Source: Bradyrhizobium campsiandrae (GTDB lineage Bacteria > Pseudomonadota > Alphaproteobacteria > Rhizobiales > Xanthobacteraceae). Taken from it: DNA of 64,000 bases. Made by a program: the position numbers and the translations under genes. Positions 7,630-16,480 of the stretch are shown in pieces (positions within the stretch are counted from its first letter, which is position 1; every line of letters starts with the position of its first letter). The stretch spans positions 62,001 to 126,000 of the forward strand of contig NZ_JAANIH010000017.1 in NCBI RefSeq assembly GCF_014529705.1, read 5' to 3'. The notes beneath the pieces were generated by a model. That model worked only from the letters and a program-made list of their open reading frames with translations, had not been told where the DNA came from and did not search any database.

Positions 7630-8613
7630 ATGCAACCAACGGCCCGCCTGCTGGCGCTCATCGCCGCGCTCTGCACCTGCGCGGTCTCGACAGGGGCCCT
7701 CGCCCAGAAATTTCCGGTGCGGCCGGTCAAGATCATGGTCGGCTTCAGCGCGGGCGGGCCGGTCGACGTGGTCGCGCGCATCGTCGGCGACCGGCTGGGC
7801 GCCAAGCTCGGGCAGCCCTTCGTGGTCGAGAACCGCGCCGGCGCCAACGGCATGATCGCCGCCGAGGGCGTCGCGCATGCGGAGGCCGACGGCTACACCA
7901 TGCTCGCCTGCAACTCCTCCACCATCACGCTGAACAAGACGCTGTTCAAGGAGATCCGCTACGACCCGGTCAGCGACTTCGCGCCGCTGACCACCGTCGT
8001 CTCGGCCCCGCTCGTGCTAGTGGTCAATCCGGAGAATCCAGGGACCGCCGACATCAAGACCCTCGCCGATCTCGTCGCCGCCGCGAAGGCCGCCCCCGGC
8101 GCGCTCGCCTACGGCTCGGGCGGCAATGGCAACCTTGCGCATCTTGCCATGGAGCTGCTCAGCCAGCGCGCCGGCATCAAGATGATCCACGTGCCGTATC
8201 GGGGCGGTGCTGCATCCGAAGTCGGGATCCTCGCGCAGGAGGTGCTCGCGGTGTTCGATCCGCTCTCCGCCGTGCCGCTGGTGAAGGCCGGCAAGCTGCG
8301 CGCGCTCGCGGTGTCCTCGGCCGAGCGGCTGCCGTCGCTGCCCGACGTGCCGACCGTCGCGGAGGCCGGCTATCCCGGCTTCGATCTGTCGTTCTGGGTC
8401 GGCTTCTTCATGCCGAAGGCTGTGCCTGCGCCGATCCTGGAGACGCTGCACCGGGAGATCGTCGCGGCCGCCAACGATCCGGCGGTCGCGGAACGGCTCG
8501 GCTCGCAGGGCGTGGTGAGCGTGCTCAGCCCGGCCGACTATGCCGCGAAGATCGCGAAGGAGACCCGTGAGCTTGCCGAGGTCGTCGCGGCCGCGAACAT
8601 CAAGGCGGAGTAG
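7630..8613 (+). CDS. Bug-family tripartite tricarboxylate transporter binding protein
   Basis: Protein of 327 residues with a signal peptide (cleavage near GALAQ). Family marks in order: PVRPVKIMVGFSAGGPVDVVARIV, FVVENRAGANGMIAAEGVAHAEADGYTML, DFAPLTTVVSAPLVLVVNP, YGSGGNGNLAHLAMELL, IHVPYRGGA, KLRALAVSSAERLPSLPDVPTVAEAGYPGFD. This is a complete TctC/Bug periplasmic solute receptor; ligands of such proteins are usually carboxylates. No TctA/TctB membrane genes are near, as is usual for orphan Bug proteins. It has the ordinary length for the family. Confidence 0.9.
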   Translation: MQPTARLLALIAALCTCAVSTGALAQKFPVRPVKIMVGFSAGGPVDVVARIVGDRLGAKLGQPFVVENRAGANGMIAAEGVAHAEADGYTMLACNSSTITLNKTLFKEIRYDPVSDFAPLTTVVSAPLVLVVNPENPGTADIKTLADLVAAAKAAPGALAYGSGGNGNLAHLAMELLSQRAGIKMIHVPYRGGAASEVGILAQEVLAVFDPLSAVPLVKAGKLRALAVSSAERLPSLPDVPTVAEAGYPGFDLSFWVGFFMPKAVPAPILETLHREIVAAANDPAVAERLGSQGVVSVLSPADYAAKIAKETRELAEVVAAANIKAE

Positions 8614-8621
8614 GGCGATGT

Positions 8622-9581
8622 CTAGCCCGACGCCCGCTCGCGCGCCGCGAGGCGGATGGCGCGTGACTTCGCGCCCTTTGCGGCGCGGGCCGCGATCATG
8701 CCGCGCGCCTTGCCGTGGCTGGCTGTGTTCCTGTGCAGCAGGGACACGAGGTGCTTGCGGCCGCGGTTGGCCGCGAGCCGCGCCGCGAGTTGCTCGGCCT
8801 TGCGGATGATCGTGGCGGTCGACGGCGCGAGGCTCACGGGCACCCAGGCGACGTCCCTGGTCTTGGACAGGCTGCCGACGCCTTCGCACGGCGCCTCGCG
8901 CGGCAGGTCGATCCGGATCGCCAGCGCGTCCGCGCGCTCGGTCCAGTCCTCGGCCTTGGTGCCGGTGATGATGCGGACATAGTCGCGCGTCTCGCGCGGC
9001 AGCTCGCTCTCGCGGGCGAGCCATTTCTGGATGCGACCGGGGCCGGCGTTGTAGGCGGCCGCGGCGAGGCCGAGATTGCCGAAATCGTCGCGGAGCTTGC
9101 GCAGGAACTTTGCCGAGGCGGGCAGCGCCTTCATCGGATCGAAGGGATCGTCCAGCCCGACTTCGGCCGCCGTCTCCGGCATGAATTGCGCAACACCCTG
9201 GGCGCCGGCCTGGCTGACCTCGTTGGAACGGAAGCGGCTCTCCTGCCAGAGCAGGCGGGCGAAGAACGGCACCGGAATGCCGCTCTCTTCGGCCGCTTCC
9301 TTCAGAGCGCGGCAGAATTGTTCGGTCGGCGAAGGGGGAGCCCGCACGATCGTTTCGACCGCCACCTCAGGCTCGATCGTCTCCTCGTAGGACGCGCGCG
9401 CATTGGCAAGCTCGATCGCCTGCACGCTTGTGAGGAAGAGTTCGACCAGGGGAACCAAAGAGGGCGCGCGATCGGCTTTGGGCGCTTCGTTGTCGAAATT
9501 GGAGACTTGCCAGGTCGGCGGCGTGCCGACGTCGCACATCAGAATCAGGAACGCAGCGCAAGCCGCGACGAGAAATCGCAT
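8622..9581 (-). CDS. Lytic transglycosylase (SLT domain)
   Basis: Protein of 319 residues. The N-terminal 18 residues are a signal peptide or anchor. Residues about 85-205 form an SLT lysozyme-like domain: catalytic Glu114 in LLWQESRFRSNEVSQAGAQG, then VAQFMPETAAEVG, DPFDPMKALPASAKFL and LAAAAYNAGPGRIQKW. It cleaves the glycan strands of peptidoglycan in the periplasm. After the domain come about 110 residues ending in a basic stretch. It converges with the Bug gene, with 8 bp between the two stop codons. Confidence 0.88.
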   Translation of the reverse strand: MRFLVAACAAFLILMCDVGTPPTWQVSNFDNEAPKADRAPSLVPLVELFLTSVQAIELANARASYEETIEPEVAVETIVRAPPSPTEQFCRALKEAAEESGIPVPFFARLLWQESRFRSNEVSQAGAQGVAQFMPETAAEVGLDDPFDPMKALPASAKFLRKLRDDFGNLGLAAAAYNAGPGRIQKWLARESELPRETRDYVRIITGTKAEDWTERADALAIRIDLPREAPCEGVGSLSKTRDVAWVPVSLAPSTATIIRKAEQLAARLAANRGRKHLVSLLHRNTASHGKARGMIAARAAKGAKSRAIRLAARERASG

Positions 9582-9773
9582 CTCGTAAAAGTCCTCGAAC
9601 TGTGGGGGAACGACCGGCGGTGCGCCGGTGACAAGGACTTCTTAACCGTAATTGCGGCGAAGCTGCGATTCCGTCAGCCGGCAGGTGTTAGTACGGGAGT
9701 CCAAGAGGAGAACATGCGCCGCCGGTCCCGCGGAACTACGGGGGCGGGCGACCCGCGAGCGGCGGCGCGGCGC

Positions 9774-10049
9774 CTACGCCTTGGGAAAATCCTTGCGCAT
9801 CGCGATCTCGGCGGCATCGCCGGGTGACAGCACGGACTGCTCGAAGGCTGCCTGCGGCTTCGTCATGATGTCGTAGAGCGAGATGCCCTTGAGCGGCTTG
9901 CCCATGAGCTCGCGGACGCAATCGGCGAGCGTGCCGTTGTAGACGAGATAGGGCGGACCTCTGTCCTTCTGCCGCTCGCCCTTCAGCGACGGCCACTTCT
10001 TCAATTCGGCCGGCGCGTCGTAAGCGATCGGCGATCCCTCTTTGAACAT
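9774..10049 (-). CDS. Conserved hypothetical protein, 91 residues
   Basis: A short protein starting MFKEGSPIAYDAPAELKKWP, with hydrophilic composition and no signal peptide, membrane segment or recognised motif. The sequence (LVYNGTLADCVRELMGKPLKGISLYDIMTK) reads like a genuine folded protein, and codon use matches its neighbours. It lies 81 bp downstream of the VOC gene on the same strand and may be co-transcribed. Function unknown. Confidence 0.55.
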   Translation of the reverse strand: MFKEGSPIAYDAPAELKKWPSLKGERQKDRGPPYLVYNGTLADCVRELMGKPLKGISLYDIMTKPQAAFEQSVLSPGDAAEIAMRKDFPKA

Positions 10050-10130
10050 GCGCGTGGTCCCGGGCGGCTTGGACTTAGGGGAAAATCCTAGGGCAGGCCC
10101 GGTAAACGCGCGTTAAAGATTTGGTTCAAA

Positions 10131-10988
10131 TCAGCCGGCAATGAAGGCGAGCAGGGTGCCGTTCGCCTTGGACGGAGGCACGACGATCGCAGCGTTGCTG
10201 CGGATGCCGGCGGAGCCGAGGGCCTTCTCGGTTGCCGCGAGATCGCCGCTGACGAGCACCAGCGCCGCGCCGCCGCGGCTCGACAAGCCTGCGAGCGGCA
10301 CGCCGGGATAGCGTTTGCCGAGCTGGTCGAGCGTCAGATAGACGAAGTCGGCACGGTCGCCGCCTGAGGTCACCGTCACCGCGCCGTCGGGCTCTGCCGT
10401 GGTTTCGCGGTCGATCAGCCGTGCCAGATGCGCCGCTTCCGTCGCCGGCTCGGGCGCTGCGATCAGCACCTGGCTGATCCGCTTCGCCGCATTGGCGTGC
10501 TTCATCAGCTCGGGGATCCACACCGTCTCGCGGGTCTTGTGCTGGCAGGCGAAGATGCGAACGCCGCCGGGCGCCTCCGCGGTGGGCCACATGAAGGTGC
10601 GGAATTTGGCGGCCGCGACCGTGCCATCGGGCAGGGTCACCGGCCGCTCGAAATCGGTCGGGCCGATCGGCGTGAGGCCGCGCGCGCGGATCTCCTCGGC
10701 ACCGGCTGCGCTATCGATCGCGGTGAAGGCGATGCGCTCGATGCCTTCGCCCTGCCGCTCGACAAAGGCGCGCGCCGGCGCGTTGTGCTCGGTCGGCACC
10801 AGCACGCCGAGCAGCTCCATGTAATCGGGATCGAACATGATGGTGTAGTTGCCGGTGCCCATATGCGCGCTGTGGGTGCCGCGCGGCGAAAGGGTGAAGC
10901 CGAGCTTTCGATAGTTTTCGGCGGCGCTGTCGAGGTTCTTCACCATGACCACGGCGTGGTCGATACCGATGACGTTCTTGAGGGCCAC
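10131..10988 (-). CDS. VOC family (glyoxalase-like) protein
   Basis: Protein of 285 residues starting from GTG. It opens with IGIDHAVVMVKNLDSAAENYRKLGFTLSPRG and a metal-ligand-type His, then TIMFDPDYMELLGV. This fits the Glyoxalase_3-like group of vicinal-oxygen-chelate enzymes, with a second, more degenerate VOC repeat towards the C-terminus. Such proteins are lyases, dioxygenases or isomerases; the substrate cannot be assigned. It is cytoplasmic. Confidence 0.75.
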   Translation of the reverse strand: MALKNVIGIDHAVVMVKNLDSAAENYRKLGFTLSPRGTHSAHMGTGNYTIMFDPDYMELLGVLVPTEHNAPARAFVERQGEGIERIAFTAIDSAAGAEEIRARGLTPIGPTDFERPVTLPDGTVAAAKFRTFMWPTAEAPGGVRIFACQHKTRETVWIPELMKHANAAKRISQVLIAAPEPATEAAHLARLIDRETTAEPDGAVTVTSGGDRADFVYLTLDQLGKRYPGVPLAGLSSRGGAALVLVSGDLAATEKALGSAGIRSNAAIVVPPSKANGTLLAFIAG

Positions 10989-11135
10989 TGTGATTTTCCC
11001 GGAATGCAGAATGACTTTGGACGGCTCGAGTGGCCGCTCGCCCTGTCTACGCCGGATGGGCGATCAAGTCATTTTCAATTCAGTGGAGGATCTGGAATTT
11101 CATTCCGCGACATGGCGCAGGGACACGTTCCGGCG

Positions 11136-12329
11136 TCAGTGATCCTGCGCGCCGACATAGGCCGCGAGGATGGCGCGCTCCTCGCCGGTCATTTCGGTGA
11201 CGTTGCCCGGCGGCATCGCGTTGGACCAGGCCGCGACTCGGCCGATCAGGCGGATGTTGCGGTGGATGTGCTCGGGCGCGTCGAGCAAAATCCCCTTCGG
11301 CGCGGTCACGATGCCGGCCCAGACCGGTTCGGCCGCGTGGCACATGCTGCACCGGGACATCACGATCTCCTCGACATTGGCGAGCGTGACCGGAGCCGAC
11401 ACGGCGCCCGTCTTCACTTCGCGCGGACCGGCCGCGGAGAGGAAGAGAATTGCAATCGCACCAGCGGCGGCGACGCCCCACACCCACCATGGCGATTTGC
11501 GCCCGGCATGGCCCTCGTTGAAGAAGTGCCTGATGACCGGCCCGAGCGCCAGCACGATCGCGACGATGATCCAGTTGAAGCGCGTGGCATAGAGTAGGGG
11601 ATAGTGGTTGCTGATCATCAGCACGACGACCGGCAGCGTCAGATAGTTGTTGTGGACCGAGCGCTCCTTGCTGGTCTTGCCGAGCTTCGGGTCGGGGGTC
11701 TGGCCCGCGATCAGGCTTGCGACGATCTTCTTCTGGTTCGGGATGATCACCGCAAAGACGTTGGCGACCATGATGGTGCCGATGATCGCGGCGATCTGAT
11801 TGAAGGCGCCGCGGCCGCTCAGCACATGGGTGAAGGCATAGGTGAGTGCCACCAGGAATAGATAGCCGCCGATGGCGAAAGGCAGCTCGCGCTGCGCCAG
11901 CCCGGTGCGACAGGCGACCTCGTAAAGCAGCCAGGCCAGCGCGAGGCTGCAGAAGCTGAACAATCCCGCCTGGACCGGCGTCAGGTCGAGGATCGATTTA
12001 TCGATCAGGAACAGATCGGCGTCGAGATAGTAGACCACCACCATGAGCGCGAAGCCGGACAGCCACGTGGTGTACGCCTCCCATTTGAACCAGGTCAGCT
12101 CGTCCGGCATATGGCTGGGAGCCACCAGATATTTCATGATCCGGTAGAAGCCGCCGCCATGGACCTGCCACGCCTCGCCCTGGACGCCGTCAGGCAAATC
12201 GCCCTTGGGTTTGAGGCTGAGGTCGAGGGCGATGAAATAGAACGAGCTACCGATCCAGGCGATCGCGGCCACCACGTGCAGCCAGCGCAGCAGCAGGCTC
12301 GCCCACTCCGATACGATTGATCCCCACAT
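11136..12329 (-). CDS. puuD: Urate hydroxylase PuuD (membrane urate oxidase with cytochrome c domain)
   Basis: Protein of 397 residues starting MWGSIVSEWASLLLRWLHVV; the ATG at 12329 follows a GGGGTG ribosome-binding site. Residues 1-300 hold eight or so membrane helices of the urate oxidase N-terminal domain. Residues about 310-397 are a cytochrome c domain with the heme motif CSMCH (Cys327-His331) and a likely axial Met in SNAMPPGNVTEM. PuuD oxidises urate to 5-hydroxyisourate, passing electrons to the respiratory chain rather than forming peroxide. It is alone here: no other purine-degradation gene is adjacent. Divergent from the PQQ dehydrogenase-like gene. Confidence 0.9.
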   Translation of the reverse strand: MWGSIVSEWASLLLRWLHVVAAIAWIGSSFYFIALDLSLKPKGDLPDGVQGEAWQVHGGGFYRIMKYLVAPSHMPDELTWFKWEAYTTWLSGFALMVVVYYLDADLFLIDKSILDLTPVQAGLFSFCSLALAWLLYEVACRTGLAQRELPFAIGGYLFLVALTYAFTHVLSGRGAFNQIAAIIGTIMVANVFAVIIPNQKKIVASLIAGQTPDPKLGKTSKERSVHNNYLTLPVVVLMISNHYPLLYATRFNWIIVAIVLALGPVIRHFFNEGHAGRKSPWWVWGVAAAGAIAILFLSAAGPREVKTGAVSAPVTLANVEEIVMSRCSMCHAAEPVWAGIVTAPKGILLDAPEHIHRNIRLIGRVAAWSNAMPPGNVTEMTGEERAILAAYVGAQDH

Positions 12330-12512
12330 GATCACCCCAATCGATCGCGACGCCGATGCCGCAGCTTTGATGATCGCAACCGGTGGTCGCGCCCCTACAA
12401 TGTGTTGCACCGTTCCGCACCGTTTTCCAGTACGATGGGGCAGACCAAATGCACATCGTGCGGGCATGAGCTGATGTGGGATTTGGCAGATGAAATCCGG
12501 GAGGAAGGCGAC

Positions 12513-13841
12513 GTGACATCTCGTGTTTGCTGCATGACGGTGCCCGCATGGCTATTGGCCGCCAGCGTCGGCGCGCACGCCGAGTCCGTGCTGCAAGGCA
12601 AGGATGCCTATGGCAGCTGGCAGGCCGACAAGCCCGGCACCGTCAGACTGATCCGCCCGCAGGATCTGGTTAAACCGGGTGCCTCGCCCTCGGTCTCCAA
12701 TCCGACGCGCCTCACCGCACGCGGAGGCGCGACCCCGCAGGTGCCCGAGGGATTTAAGATCGAGTTGTTGATGGAGGGCCTGTCCGACCCCCGCGTGCTG
12801 CGCGTCGCGCCGAATGGAGATATTTTCGTTGCGGAGACCGGACCCGGCCGCATTCGCGTGCTCCGCCTCGGCGAGGGCGGCGCCAAGGTTGCGAGCAACG
12901 AGGTCTTTGCCAGCGGGCTCACCCGTCCTTTCGGCATCGCCTTCTTTCCGAACGGCGACAATCCGCAATGGGTCTATGTCGCCAATGCCGGCAATGTCGT
13001 TCGCTTCCGATATCACACCGGCGATCTGAAGGCATCGGGCAAGCCGGAAATCGTGGTGGCGAATCTGGCGCAAGGGTTCGGACATTCCACCCGCGACATC
13101 GTGTTCACCCCTGACGGCAAGCGCATGCTGGTGTCGGTCGGCTCCGCCAGCAATGTCGGTGAAGGCATGGGGAATCCACCCGGCGGGCTCGAGGCCTGGG
13201 CGCGCACGCAGGCGGTCGGAGCGTCCTGGGGCTATGAGGCCGAACGTGCGGCGGTGCTCTCCTTCGATCCCGATGGCCGGGATCGCAAGCTCTATGCCAC
13301 CGGCATCCGCAACTGCGTCGGCCTCGCGATCCAGCCGCAGACCGGCCTGCCCTGGTGCTCGACCAACGAGCGCGACGGGCTCGGCGACGATCTCGTCCCC
13401 GACTATGTCACCAGCGTGAAGGAAGGCGCCTTCTACGGCTGGCCGTGGTTCTATATCGGCAGCAACGAAGATCCGCGTCACGCCGGCGCACGGCCGGACC
13501 TCAAGGACAAGGTGACCGTGCCGGACGTGCTGGTGCAGCCGCACTCGGCCTCGCTCGGCATGGCCTTCTACCAGGGCACGCAGTTTCCCTCTGAATATCA
13601 GGGCGACGCCTTCGCGGCCGAGCATGGCTCCTGGAACCGGTCGAAGCGCACCGGCTACAAGGTGATCCGCATCCGCATGAAGGACGGCAAGCCGACCGGC
13701 GCGTACGAGGATTTCGTCACCGGCTTTGTGGTGAACGACACCCAGGTGTGGGGACGGCCGGTCGGGATCGCCGTGGCCAAGGACGGGGCGCTGCTGATCT
13801 CCGAAGATACCGGCGGCACGATCTGGCGGGTGACGCACTGA
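12513..13841 (+). CDS. PQQ-dependent sugar dehydrogenase-like (sorbosone dehydrogenase family)
   Basis: Protein of 442 residues. The GTG at 12513 follows a GGAGGAAGG Shine-Dalgarno and gives a normal signal peptide ending near GAHAES. The mature part is a six-bladed propeller of the soluble glucose/sorbosone dehydrogenase type: FVAETGPGRIRVL, LTRPFGIAFFP, HSTRDIVFTPDGKRMLVSVGS, AVLSFDPDGRDRKLYATGIRNCVGLAIQP, WCSTNERDGLGDDLVPDYV, FYGWPWFYIG, and AAEHGSWNRSKRTGYKV. It is expected in the periplasm, oxidising an aldose or similar alcohol/aldehyde with PQQ. No PQQ biosynthesis genes lie in the window. Confidence 0.85.
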   Translation: MTSRVCCMTVPAWLLAASVGAHAESVLQGKDAYGSWQADKPGTVRLIRPQDLVKPGASPSVSNPTRLTARGGATPQVPEGFKIELLMEGLSDPRVLRVAPNGDIFVAETGPGRIRVLRLGEGGAKVASNEVFASGLTRPFGIAFFPNGDNPQWVYVANAGNVVRFRYHTGDLKASGKPEIVVANLAQGFGHSTRDIVFTPDGKRMLVSVGSASNVGEGMGNPPGGLEAWARTQAVGASWGYEAERAAVLSFDPDGRDRKLYATGIRNCVGLAIQPQTGLPWCSTNERDGLGDDLVPDYVTSVKEGAFYGWPWFYIGSNEDPRHAGARPDLKDKVTVPDVLVQPHSASLGMAFYQGTQFPSEYQGDAFAAEHGSWNRSKRTGYKVIRIRMKDGKPTGAYEDFVTGFVVNDTQVWGRPVGIAVAKDGALLISEDTGGTIWRVTH

Positions 13842-13886
13842 CGCAGATTTTGCCTTTCCCGCAAGCAAGACAAGGGAGACAACGAC

Positions 13887-14687
13887 CTAGCCCCTTCTTA
13901 CGCTCGCCCCGCCGTCGACCGGCAGCGTGACGCCCGTGATGAAATTCGCTTCATCAGACGCCAGAAACAGCGCGGCATTCGCGACGTCCCAGCCCGTCCC
14001 CATCTTCTTGCGCAGCGGCACCTTGCTGTCGCGCTCGGCTTCGACTTCGGCGCGGGTCTTGTGCCATTCGCGGGCGCGGGTATCGACGGCCATCGGCGTG
14101 TTCATCAGGCCGGGCAGGATGACGTTGGCGCGGACGCCGTATTCGGCGTTCTGGTAGGCGAGCTGCTCGGTGAACGCGATCATCGCCGACTTCGTCGCCT
14201 TGTAGGCGACGTAAGGATAAGTGGTGATCGCCGCCATCGAGGAGATGTTGACGATGGCGCCGCTTCGCTGCGCGCGCATGATCGGGATGACTTCCTTGGC
14301 CGCGAGAATGCAGCTCTTCAGGTTGATGGCGACGACGCGATCGATCGCCTCCTCGGTGATTTGCAGCAGCTCGGCGTCGCCGCCGGCGAGGCTGACGCCG
14401 ACATTGTTGTGCAATATGTCGATACGGCCCCAGCGCGATGTCGTGTCGGCGACCATCGCCTTGATGTCGCCAGATTTGGTGACGTCCGCCTTGAAGGCTA
14501 TAGCGACGCCGCCCTTCTCGGCGATCATCGCGACGGTCTCCTGCGCCGATTCCAGGTGATGATCGGCGCAGAGTACCTTGGCACCCTCCCGGGCAAAAGT
14601 GAGTGCGGTGGCGCGGCCGTTGCCCATGCCCTCGCCGGGGCTCTGGCCGGCGCCGACCACGATCGCAATCTTGTCCTTCAAGCGCAT
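13887..14687 (-). CDS. SDR family oxidoreductase
   Basis: Protein of 266 residues, a classical short-chain dehydrogenase. It has a nucleotide loop IVVGAGQSPGEGMGNGRATA with an insertion compared with the usual TGxxxGxG, then NNVG, the catalytic Ser in IVNISSMAA, YKATK (Tyr and Lys), and a PLPVDGG-type C-terminus. It lies one base after the stop of the carboxymuconolactone-decarboxylase-like gene, so they form an operon. The pair suggests catabolism of a hydroxylated aromatic or alicyclic compound; the substrate is not identifiable. Confidence 0.85.
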   Translation of the reverse strand: MRLKDKIAIVVGAGQSPGEGMGNGRATALTFAREGAKVLCADHHLESAQETVAMIAEKGGVAIAFKADVTKSGDIKAMVADTTSRWGRIDILHNNVGVSLAGGDAELLQITEEAIDRVVAINLKSCILAAKEVIPIMRAQRSGAIVNISSMAAITTYPYVAYKATKSAMIAFTEQLAYQNAEYGVRANVILPGLMNTPMAVDTRAREWHKTRAEVEAERDSKVPLRKKMGTGWDVANAALFLASDEANFITGVTLPVDGGASVRRG

Positions 14688-14688
14688 G

Positions 14689-15243
14689 TCACTTCACTCC
14701 CGGGATCGGGTACTGCTGCAGTACCTCTTTGTAAGTGGGCTCGTTGTCGATCTTCATGGTCGCGAGCACGCGCACCACGCCACAGTAGAAGGCGATGGTG
14801 AGCACGAGATCGACCATGTGCTCGTCGGAAAGATGGGTCTTGATCTCGGCGAAAGTCGCGTCCGACATCGCAAGATCGCGCACCATCTCGCGGGCGCCTT
14901 TGAGGATGGCCTTGGCGAGCGGCTCCAGCGTCGACGGCTTGCCCTCGGTCTCCGCCATCAGGCCGGCAATGTCTTCGTCGGTGACGCCGAACTCCTTGCC
15001 GATCTTCACGTGATGGGTGAATTCGTATTCCGACTTCTCCATCCAGCCGACCTGGAGAATGGCAAGCTCACGCAGCCGCGGATCGAGCTTGCTCGTGAAG
15101 CGGATGTAGCCGCCGACGCCGTTGAAGGCGCGCGCCATCTCCGGCGAGTTGACCAAGAGCTTGTGCAAATTGGTGTTACGCTTGAGCATGTCGCGATATT
15201 CGGGCGCGACCTGATCGGCCTCGAGATAGGGCAGGCGGGCCAT
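14689..15243 (-). CDS. Carboxymuconolactone decarboxylase family protein
   Basis: Protein of 184 residues of the AhpD/CMD fold: helical, with LRELAILQVGWMEKSEYEFTHHVKIGKEFGVTDEDI at residues about 58-93. The CxxC of peroxidase-type AhpD members is absent, and Glu/His residues fill the active-site region, so it is more like the decarboxylase or dehydratase-like members. The start has a GGAGGAAA Shine-Dalgarno 8 bases upstream. It is the first gene of a two-gene operon with the SDR. Confidence 0.8.
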   Translation of the reverse strand: MARLPYLEADQVAPEYRDMLKRNTNLHKLLVNSPEMARAFNGVGGYIRFTSKLDPRLRELAILQVGWMEKSEYEFTHHVKIGKEFGVTDEDIAGLMAETEGKPSTLEPLAKAILKGAREMVRDLAMSDATFAEIKTHLSDEHMVDLVLTIAFYCGVVRVLATMKIDNEPTYKEVLQQYPIPGVK

Positions 15244-15646
15244 TTCTGTGTTTCCTCCAGTGTTCTTGTGACGCGCGTCCGGATGTTTGCAACGTTATGC
15301 CGCCGTCGTCCACCACCGGCGCGGGCGAGCAGAATTGCTGCAGCGCGGGCGGCAGCGCCACCGATCGGTGCCACCCTGCCGCCGAGACCGGCATCGTCCT
15401 CAGAGCCCTGCATCTCGTTCCATCCCGATATTTTCGTGCAAGTTAGCAATGGGCCCCGAGCGTGAGAAGGTCGGCCGTTCCGCGCCGATCTCATTGACAT
15501 CGCACGGAATTGCATGCCGCGGGGCGAGATTGCACTAGCGCCGGCGCGCCTCTGGAGGAACCGACTTCACGTGATCGCGTTTCCCGCGGAGCCTTTCCCG
15601 CGCTAGGCTCCGTGTCCGGGGACTCCCAACCACCAGTGGCTTGCCG
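15244..15646. other. 403-bp divergent intergenic region
   Basis: It lies between the carboxymuconolactone-decarboxylase-like gene and cyoA, so it should hold both promoters. A TTGACA at 15494-15499 could be a -35 element, but I find no good -10 at the right spacing. No open frame here reads like a gene. Confidence 0.5.
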
Positions 15647-16480
15647 ATGAATCTGCTCGATCCGCAAGGGCCCGTGGCTGCGGCCAACAGCACGATTTTG
15701 GTCGATTCCGTCTTCATCATGTTGGCGATCGTGGTGCCGACCATTGTCGCGATCCTCGCTTTTGCGTTCTGGTTTCGCGCGTCCAATCCGAAAGCGCGCT
15801 TCCAGCCCCACTTCGTCTATTCCGGCCGCGTCGAGATGGTGGTGTGGGCGATCCCCGCGCTGACCGTCATCCTGCTCGGCGGCGTCGCCTGGATCGGCTC
15901 GCACCAGCTCGATCCCGCAGCGCCCGTACCGGGCACCGGCAGCCCCGTGCGCATTCAGGCCGTTTCGCTCGACTGGAAATGGCTGTTCATCTATCCGGAC
16001 CAGCGCATCGCCACCGTCAATTCACTGACGGTGCCAGCCGGCGCCGAGCTGAATCTCCAGCTGACATCGTCCAGCGTGATGAACGTGTTCTTCATCCCGC
16101 AGCTCGGCAGCATGATCTACACCATGAACGGCATGGTGACGAAGCTGAACCTGCGCGCCGACAATGAGGGCAAGCTGCAGGGCCTGTCGGCGCATTTCTC
16201 CGGCGACGGCTTTCCAGACATGATGTTCGACGTCAATGTGGTCTCGCCGCTGTCATTTCCGGACTGGGTCGCGACCACCGCGAAGGCCGGCGCTGTGCTG
16301 AACGAGGACAGCTACAAGAAGCTGATGCAGCAGGGTGTTGAGAAGGGCAGGCCGACTTATCGGCTCGAAGATCCGCGCCTGTTCGACCTGATCGCCACGC
16401 AGCACATTCCGCCGGGACCGGGGCCGGAGCTGATCTCCGATGCCGGCCGCGCCCACATTGGAGGCCATGATGCTCGGTAA
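15647..16480 (+). CDS. cyoA: Cytochrome bo-type ubiquinol oxidase subunit II
   Basis: Protein of 277 residues starting MNLLDPQGPVAAANSTILVD. Two membrane helices (about 20-40 and 62-83) precede a periplasmic cupredoxin-like domain with SVMNVFFIPQLGSMIYTMNGMVTKLNLRAD. The cysteine ligands of a CuA site are absent, which marks it as a quinol rather than cytochrome c oxidase subunit. The N-terminus is short and has no lipobox, unlike the Escherichia coli protein. It is the first of four overlapping genes, cyoABCD, and the oxidase passes electrons from ubiquinol to oxygen while pumping protons. Confidence 0.93.
   Translation: MNLLDPQGPVAAANSTILVDSVFIMLAIVVPTIVAILAFAFWFRASNPKARFQPHFVYSGRVEMVVWAIPALTVILLGGVAWIGSHQLDPAAPVPGTGSPVRIQAVSLDWKWLFIYPDQRIATVNSLTVPAGAELNLQLTSSSVMNVFFIPQLGSMIYTMNGMVTKLNLRADNEGKLQGLSAHFSGDGFPDMMFDVNVVSPLSFPDWVATTAKAGAVLNEDSYKKLMQQGVEKGRPTYRLEDPRLFDLIATQHIPPGPGPELISDAGRAHIGGHDAR

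Noticed and set aside
9715..9827. A 37-codon open frame with an AAGAGGAG just upstream
   Set aside because: It runs into the end of the minus-strand hypothetical gene, the spacing of the ribosome-binding site is too short, and the product is an Arg/Gly-rich shadow.
15494..15499. A TTGACA as the cyoA -35 element
   Set aside because: No fitting -10 element at 16-18 bp, so I did not call a promoter.
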